Positions 53,917 through 64,000 of a stretch of DNA of 64,000 nt are shown piece after piece. The DNA lies in assembly GCF_932526225.1 (NCBI RefSeq), contig NC_064039.1, forward strand, positions 2,380,001 to 2,444,000, given 5' to 3'. Each line of letters opens with the position of its first letter. Positions within the stretch are counted from its first letter, which is position 1. A model generated the notes under the pieces. The model was not told where the DNA came from and did no database searches. It worked only from the letters and a program-made list of their open reading frames with translations. Both the position numbers and the translations under genes were made by a program. This DNA comes from Nematostella vectensis. Taxonomy: Eukaryota > Cnidaria > Anthozoa > Actiniaria > Edwardsiidae.

Positions 53917-55992
53917 GGGGTGTTATGGGTGAGTCTGTCTTATGTGGCGTTGGTGTTATTGGTGAGTCGGCTATATATAGTGACCAGATGTTGTCTTATG
54001 TGGCGTTGGTGTTATTTGTGAGTCGGCTATATATAGTGACCAAATGTTGTCTTATGTGGCGAAGGTGGTATTGGTGAGTCGGCTATATAGTGACCAGATG
54101 TTATCTTATGTGGCGCTGGTGTTATTGGTGAGTTGGCTATATAGTGACCAGATGTTATCTTATGTGGCGCTGGTGTTATTGGTGAGTTGGCTATATAGTG
54201 AGTAGATGTTATCTTATGTGGCGCTGGTGTTATTGGTGAGTTGGCTATATAGTGACCAGATGTTGTCTTATGTGGCGCTGGTGTTATTGGTGAGTTGGCT
54301 ATATAGTGACCAGATGTTGTCTTATGTGGCGTTGGTGTTATTGGTGAGTCGGCTATATAGTGACCAGATGTTGTCTTATGTGGCGCTGGTGTTATTGGTG
54401 AGTTGGCTATATAGTGACCAGATGTTATCTTATGTGGCGCTGGTGTTATTGGTGAGTTGGCTATATAGTGACCAGATGTTATCTTATGTGGCGCTGGTGT
54501 TATTGGTGAGTTGGCTATATAGTGAGTAGATGTTATCTTATGTGGCGCTGGTGGTATTGGTGAGTTGGCTATATAGTGACCAGATGTTGTCTTATGTGGC
54601 GCTGGTGTTATTGGTGAGTTGGCTATATAGTGACCAGATGTTATCTTATGTGGCGCTGGTGTTATTGGTGAGTTGGCTATATAGTGAGTAGATGTTGTCT
54701 TATGTGGCGCTGGTGTTATTGGTGAGTCGGCTATATAGTGAGTAGATGTTATCTTATGTGGCGAAGGTGGTATTGGTGAGTCGGCTATATGTGACCAGAT
54801 GTTGTCTTATGTGGCGCTGGTGTTATTGGTGAGTTGGCTATATAGTGACCAGATGTTGTCTTATGTGGCGCTGGTGTTATTGGTGAGTCGGCTATATAGT
54901 GAGTAGATGTTATCTTATGTGGCGCTGGTGTTATTGGTGAGTCGGCTATATATAGTGACCAGATGTTGTCTTATGTGGCGCTGGTGTTATTGGTGAGTCG
55001 GCTATATGTGACCAGATGTTGTCTTATGTGGCGCTGGTGTTATTGGTGAGTCGGCTATATAGTGAGTAGATGTTGTCTTATGTGGCGAAGGTGGTATTGG
55101 TGAGTCGGCTATATGTGACCAGATGTTATCTTATGTGGCGCTGGTGTTATTGGTGAGTTGGCTATATAGTGACCAGATGTTGTCTTATGTGGCGCTGGTG
55201 TTATTGGTGAGTCGGCTATATAGTGAGTAGATGTTGTCTTATGTGGCGCTGGTGTTATTGGTGAGTCGGCTATATATAGTGACCAAATGTTGTCTTATGT
55301 GGCGAAGGTGGTATTGGTGAGTTGGCTATATAGTGACCAGATGTTGTCTTATGTGGCGTTGGTGGTATTTGTTAGTCGGCTATATATAGTGACCAAATGT
55401 TGTCTTATGTGGCGAAGGTGGTATTGGTGAGTCGGCTATATAGTGAGTAGATGTTATCTTATGTGGCGTTGGTGTTATTTGTTAGTCGGCTATATGTGAC
55501 CAGATGTTGTCTTATGTGGCGTTGGTGTTATTTGTGAGTCGGCTATATATAGTGACCAGATGTTGTCTTATGTGGCGTTGGTGTTATTGGTGAGTTGGCT
55601 ATATAGTGACCAGATGTTGTCTTATGTGGCGCTGGTTTTATTGGTGAGTCGGCTATATGTGACCAGATGTTTTCTTATGTGGCGTTGGTGTTATTTGTTA
55701 GTCGGCTATATAGTGACCAAATGTTGTCTTATGTGGCGAAGGTGGTATTGGTGAGTTGGCTATATAGTGACCAGATGTTGTCTTATGTGGCGCTGGTTTT
55801 ATTGGTGAGTCGGCTATATAGTGACCAGATGTTGTCTTATGTGGCGTTGGTGTTATTTGTTAGTCGGCTATATATAGTGACCAAATGTTGTCTTATGTGG
55901 CGAAGGTGGTATTGGTGAGTTGGCTATATAGTGAGTAGATGTTGTCTTATGTGGCGCTGGTGTTATTGGTGAGCCGGCTATATAGTGACCTG
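53917..55992. repeat. 52-54-bp satellite, about 39 copies
   Basis: Unit CTTATGTGGCGCTGGTGTTA plus TTGGTGAGTTGGCTATATAG plus TGACCAGATGTTGT. Variants: GCGAAGGTGG, TATATATAG, and GAGTAGATG for GACCAGATG, which introduces stops. It lies between the divergent ADAM and ARL1 genes. Open frames inside (hydrophobic LSYVALVLLVSWLYSDQ repeats) are array artefacts. Confidence 0.97.
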
Positions 55993-57425
55993 ATATGTCT
56001 CTCTTACTGTATGCAAGTATGCTCGTATAAAGCTTACAAGACTGCTTGTGACGCTAACGATGACGTCACACACCACGTGACAATCCTCCTGAGCTACATG
56101 ACATCATAGCCTGATAAGTGTGAAATGGTTACGAACCCGGCGAAAGGACATAAAATGAAAGAGCATTGTTCATGATTGAGCAAACCAATCGTATAGTACA
56201 AAAAAACATATTAACGAGGTTTATGAGTTCACACATTTGGAAAGAAATTGTTTATTGATTTATTTGAGCTTTGTCCTAATAACTTTGCTTGTTTTTCGCC
56301 ATTTTGACGTTCTGAACTCTACACGACGCCGCCTCTCCTGCCTGCTGTGGAGGTAGCCCACCCCACCGCTTTTCTGGGAGGATTTGTTTGTTACATATAA
56401 AATTTAAAAAGTGTTCTAGCGCATGGGATATAGACAAGAACAGAAATGGAAGGGAAAAAGGTAAAGCCATAAAAAGTACTAATAACTAATAGAAAAATGG
56501 GGTAGAGTCAACTGTCCGGGAATCGAACCTCCTCAGATCAGAAAAGACGAGAGAAAAAAATAGACCATACTTCCAGACATACGCTGAAACGCCGTATGGC
56601 AGCATAAAGCTTTACGGCTAAGCTGAAGATTTCGGCCCCAGCACCGCTATCCAGCGAACTGTACAACACAAAGGAACCTGAGGTACCCGCGCATTAATGG
56701 GGAGGCAATAACCAGGATCCCAGGCCTGTCTTAGTCGGTTACGCCACGCACAGCTCGCTAAGATGTACACTGAAAAATATCGGGGTCTTTTCCATGCTTG
56801 CGTCCCTTGGGATTTATCGTATTGCAATAGTAATGTGGTAACTCTGTCATCATGCACAGTACGCTGTGACCTCGTAATAGTGTTAATATATAATAATATA
56901 TTTCTCTTGCTTTGCTCTGGCGCGCACGTGCATATGACATCTTTTGTGTTGCTTTTTGTTCTCATTTGTTCAGTCGCGCAAGTGCGTATCTTTCGTGCGT
57001 CTAAAAAAGGTTTGTTTGCTCATTTTAGACAAAAAGTGGAATATTTAGACGTTCATATTCTTACACTTGCATCGCCATCGGCCACGAATAAGGGAGTGAA
57101 TAAGGCAAAATAAGGGAGTGACATAAAATTGTTTCAGTACTTTTTTATCTCTCGCAACCTACCGTCCGTTCAAAACTCGAAAGCATCTAGAAGACATCGA
57201 GGGGAATCAGAAGAATGATTCCATAATATTATAAGTCTCGAGACATACGTTCCAGTTGCTTCACAATATTTTTTTTTGTAAAGTCTCAAGAAAGCCAGAA
57301 ATGCTTTCTGTGGGTATCAGGGGGTTCCTGTGGTTGAAACCCGTAATGCATAGCGGGTGAAACCCTTCAGACAGTCAGCGGTATTCCCCATTGGCCACGC
57401 AACCAGTATCGTTTCACTCTTCAAA
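55993..57425. other. Intergenic DNA upstream of ARL1
   Basis: No protein-like open frame or RNA gene was recognised. It should contain the ARL1 promoter and 5' UTR; no TATA box is evident close to the ATG. Confidence 0.5.
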
Positions 57426-60547
<3,122 letters not shown>

Positions 60548-60970
60548 TTCATATAGTGGAATTTAAATTAATTAGAATACAAACATACTGGCATACCCCA
60601 CGTATACTAAAGGCTTGCCAGGCCTTGGTAGTGTATCACAAAACGGTTGCAGAGTAATTTATCATCACTGGCCTGTGTTGTGATGGTCCAGAGAGGGACT
60701 AGGAGAGAGGAAAGTGGGTCTCTCATTTTTTTACCCAAAGTTCCACCATGTGTTGGGACACGGCAAGATCTAGGGGAACTTGACCTTGAAAAAAGAATCT
60801 TTTAAGTAGAAATGAACTGTTTTGGAACTCATTCAAGCTAGCAGGGACTTACAATTCGAGTTGTCTGAAAATTATCAGGGCTCCACTTTAGCTAATGTGT
60901 TTAAGGGTAATTTTATCAATAACGGGAGATAAAAACCATATGTGATTCCCTTTATTGTTATTTATATTTT

Positions 60971-60976
60971 AATAAA
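60971..60976 (+). promoter_or_regulatory. Polyadenylation signal for ARL1 (first candidate)
   Basis: AATAAA 424 bases after the ARL1 stop; a second AATAAA lies at 61192-61197. Either could end the mRNA. Confidence 0.5.
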
Positions 60977-61199
60977 TTATAAACTCATATAACTAGTTAT
61001 CACAACCACAAGGAACTAAGCTGATATGATCCTAAAACTTCTGTTATTATTTCCAGATCTCAGGGTTTTTTTTGTCAGGTTTTTCGTCCGTCATTTCTGT
61101 GTGGTGTCAGAATGAAGTATGGAAACGATTTGCTCTATTAGAAAATATTACTTTGTTGTATAATGTGAGTTGAGCACTCTTTTGTATTGAAAATAAAGA

Positions 61200-62470
61200 T
61201 ATTTATAACTAATTAAAATTTGTTTCCTTCATAAATTGCACACACAACAAAGTACTTTATAAATATGCACTCTTTGAGGTCGGTGTGTCGGTAGAGATTT
61301 TAATGTTTCAAAAATTGAAAAAATTCGTATGCAAAGAAACTCCTGCCCCCTCTGGATGTTTTTTTTGTCGACTTTTTCGCCGAGATGTCGTGGTCAGACA
61401 TGTTTCCATGACAGATTTTAAGGTAAGGTGTAATTTTAAATCGCAATTGATCGTTCGCCTGTGCCTTATAATGGCAGTAATTGCCATCGGAAATTAGCTC
61501 CAGTATCACTCTAGCGATATATGTGGATAAATTTATTTTTTGCTTTGATTTTATTTAAATACAAATAAATTGAGCAAAAGTGGTGTGACGGCGTTTGTAA
61601 ATAACTTTCCACTGTCTGAACTTAAGCCTTTAGGCTTGAAATCAGGTTTTTGCAAAACCCGAATAATTCTGAAAAAAAAAGTATAAAAAAAGTGTTCCAA
61701 ACATGAATGGATGCAATAAAGAGTAAGACACAAATGTATTTGGAAGGAGTTTTATTGAGAACTTCGTGACCTAATTGATATTCATAAACGAAGTCCAACG
61801 CACATGCTAAATAAACAATGCGCTGATTTGATTGGGCTCCCTGTGATTTAATTGGGGCCTACTTATGTTAGCTTACTTTGATTACAAGCTTTCATCACTA
61901 CACAAAGTCTTATTAATAATAACAACTGTGCATTCAACTTAAATGTCATTGATTTCCATAACGACATGGAATAGCGCCATATAGGTCACTTTAAAAATAC
62001 GATTAAAAAACTAAACATTAAATCAAAATTGATGTCAACACAATTCTCAGTAAATTGGAGCACCAAATATGACAAAATGACAAATAAGTAAGAATTATTA
62101 ACGTCATTCGTGTGTCCTCGTTTAGAAGTCACGTTTATAAAAGCTTTTCCATACTCCGGACCTCCCAAGAAAACCGATGTTGTTGCAACTGTCAAGTCAA
62201 CCTTTCAGTTATTGGCATAATTCAATACTTTTGCATTAATGAGCTTTAACAATTTAATCAAATATAAAACGCTCTTCCTTTCGGGATTAGAAAAATGATT
62301 TATTAATCCCCTTAATTTCCAATTTTTCACTTTCTTTAACCAAGTGTCCCCATCTGACTAGCAAATGTAAATTTAAAAACCCTTTGACTCCTCTAATCGA
62401 CTTAAACTCATGCAAAGAAAACCCTTTGACTCCTCTTTTCTCATCCTCCACTTCTCCGCCACTTGCTCTG
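61200..62470. other. Intergenic between ARL1 and the minus-strand gene
   Basis: No supported gene. Minus-strand AATAAA at 62299-62304 lies about 180 bases after the stop of the next gene and is its likely polyadenylation signal. Confidence 0.5.
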
Positions 62471-62478
62471 ACGAGAAT

Positions 62479-63081
62479 TTATATTTTGTTTACGGGCCTC
62501 TTTTCTTCACCGTCTCTTATCTTCGGCTTAGTGGCATCGGAAGATTGTTTGAATGGTCGCATGGAGTGCACTGTCTCGGGTCTACGTAGGGATGGTTTTT
62601 CCAAGTACAACTTGTACTTTGTCTCTATGTGTTGGCGAAAATGAGAACTCCTCAGTCGTGGCGTTGTCCGTAGATTCTCCTGAGACGTACTGCGCCTTAT
62701 CGCGGATTGTGGCACCGCAAGTCTTGAGCTTCTAGCTGGCGTCATAGCTCTTGTTTTCAAAGCTTGCTGGATATTCTCAATGGGTGATTTACTATCATCA
62801 TAGTGGCCTGTATAACTGCTACGTACCTTTTTCAAGTCTTTTAGAAGCGCTGTTTTTTCCGTATTTATCTCGAATTTGTGTCTCTTCTCGTTTTTGGCCA
62901 GTTCCTCATTACGCTTTGTGTACCGCCAATCTTCGGCTGTCACATTTCCGCGAAGGGATTTTCTATCTACGTCAGCGGCCAGTAATTCTTGCTGCCTTTC
63001 GATTTCTTTCTTGGTCTTTTGGTCCTTTACGCCCTTGAGTTCGAGTTTAGGGAGAATAACGGAGCTGCGAGCTTTCGCCAT
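62479..63081 (-). CDS. Intronless basic protein of unknown function
   Basis: 200 aa if started at the ATG at 63081 (MAKARSSVILPKLELKGVKD), or 213 aa from an upstream in-frame start at 63120; I prefer the former because the 13 extra residues look like 5' UTR (SSTARTCQV). Residues 20-110 are rich in Lys/Glu/Arg and look helical or coiled-coil (KKEIERQQELLAADVDRKSL, AEDWRYTKRNEELAKNEK). The second half is Arg/Ser/Pro-rich and low in order (RSSRLAVPQSAIRRSTSQEN). No signal peptide or membrane span. Composition and the downstream AATAAA support a real gene. I do not recognise the family; a ciliary or cytoskeletal role would be a guess. Confidence 0.75.
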   Translation of the reverse strand: MAKARSSVILPKLELKGVKDQKTKKEIERQQELLAADVDRKSLRGNVTAEDWRYTKRNEELAKNEKRHKFEINTEKTALLKDLKKVRSSYTGHYDDSKSPIENIQQALKTRAMTPARSSRLAVPQSAIRRSTSQENLRTTPRLRSSHFRQHIETKYKLYLEKPSLRRPETVHSMRPFKQSSDATKPKIRDGEEKRPVNKI

Positions 63082-63120
63082 TACTTGGCACGTTCTTGCT
63101 GTGCTAGAACAAACAGTCAA

Positions 63121-64000
63121 TTCTATAACACTTATACACAGTGTTTAGTAAATCGTCGTCCCCAGTAGATATCAGCTTATGAAAACTAATAAGGGTGCTG
63201 TTTTTTGTCCTAACGATTAAGACTTGTGCCGCCTACAGAGGCTCACCGAACACCTTGGGCCACAGTCAAAATGTGATTCACACAGATGCATTATTTTTTC
63301 TACTAAAGCTAACTTATTCCAACACCTTTCCTTTTGTACGGTATACTTAGCTATCGTACCTTGACAATCGCTTTGTTAACAGTGATTACTTAAGGCTGCT
63401 AAAGGATTATCGTTGTCATGGGAACCGGAAGTTTAGGACGTGTTTCCTACATAACCTTTTGACTGCCATGGTAATGGAGCTCCTTAAATCTACTTGTTTT
63501 TGGTAGATTCCATATAGATGAAGCATCTTAACAGAAACAGGCAACAATATAAAGCAATCAACGAGAGCTTGATGGTGATTAATTGCAATTAGAATCAATG
63601 TGTTAATCAGTGAAGATTAGTTTTATGAACAATATGTTAAGACTGCGTTTCAAGTACTAAGGGAACGTGTACCTTTACCAGTTATCATACCTACTTCTTA
63701 GGGACTGTGCAATAATTACCAGGAGAGGGGGGGGGGGGCGTAAAATAGTATTAGTAGGTATAGTTTAAGAGGGTAACACTTAAAAGTGTCATACACTTAC
63801 AAACTTGTGGCCCTCCGTAAAAAAAATGTACAATAATTATAATAATCAATAAGAAAACAGATAATATTTATAGTTATAGATTGAAAATTGAGATCTCTGA
63901 TAAGGTATTCCGGAACTGCATTCTGGGTTCGCTTGAAAAGAAGGGAGCATTTCCTCAGAATGTTCTCAATATAAAGAGGCATCAGTTCAAAGGAAGAGAA
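63121..64000. other. Intergenic, nothing identified
   Basis: AT-rich sequence with a G tract at 63727-63738. No gene, RNA or repeat was recognised. Confidence 0.5.

Noticed and set aside
53917..55992. Hydrophobic repeat frames (LSYVALVLLVSWLYSDQ) resembling a membrane protein
   Set aside because: Satellite artefact; frames break at each GAGTAG variant unit and at indels.
694..56000. CRISPR-like regularly spaced repeats
   Set aside because: The arrays are head-to-tail tandem repeats with no unique spacers, in a eukaryotic genome.
56495..56560. Minus-strand tRNA-like B box (GGTTCGATTCCCGG)
   Set aside because: No matching A box or foldable cloverleaf at the right distance.
61285..61497. Plus-strand 70-codon frame downstream of ARL1
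   Set aside because: Low-complexity, no homology recognised, lies in or after the ARL1 3' UTR; a donor-like GTAAGG inside does not lead to an evident exon.

Overview
The window is from an animal nuclear genome. Genes are intron-rich with clean GT-AG splice sites, extracellular modules are bounded by phase-1 introns, and minisatellites, MITEs and a tRNA-derived SINE are frequent. Fibrinogen-related domains of the coral skeletal-matrix type, together with uromodulin-like D8C, F-type lectin, TSP1 and PAN modules, point to a cnidarian, most likely an anthozoan. That placement is inference. There are no bacterial features.

Layout. (1) 198-3143, plus strand: the 3' end of a cyclic-nucleotide phosphodiesterase of the PDE5/6/11 group, ending in a polybasic tail and the CaaX box CAVV. 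(2) 3144-8445: repeat-rich intergenic DNA with five arrays or elements. (3) 8446-52040, minus strand: the main content. I could place 51 coding exons here (46 plus a five-exon cassette). They join in one frame with matching intron phases at every junction, giving 7377 nt or 2458 codons plus stop. Reading 5' to 3' the modules are: signal peptide, ADAM prodomain with furin site, M12B metalloprotease with an intact zinc site, disintegrin, a cassette holding a circularly permuted F5/8-C (discoidin) domain with a lectin-like module between its halves, ADAM cysteine-rich, EGF, TSP1, three fibrinogen-related domains, TSP1, a second lectin-like module, two F-type lectin domains, Ig-like, D8C, PAN, stop. 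No transmembrane segment was seen, so the product should be secreted. The locus might instead be two or three adjacent genes: in-frame ATGs with signal-peptide-like stretches abut two exons (33563 and 23992), and one exon runs on into a stop and an AATAAA.

(4) 52041-57425: intergenic, dominated by a 2-kb satellite of about 54-bp units. (5) 57426-60547, plus strand: a complete eight-exon ARL1 small GTPase gene (181 aa). (6) 62479-63081, minus strand: an intronless basic protein I do not recognise.

The most unusual signals are the permuted discoidin cassette lodged in a phase-0 intron of the ADAM gene, and at least six local tandem duplications that straddle exon edges of the same locus and so multiply splice sites. 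All exon coordinates come from hand translation plus splice-site and phase logic; none has transcript support here.
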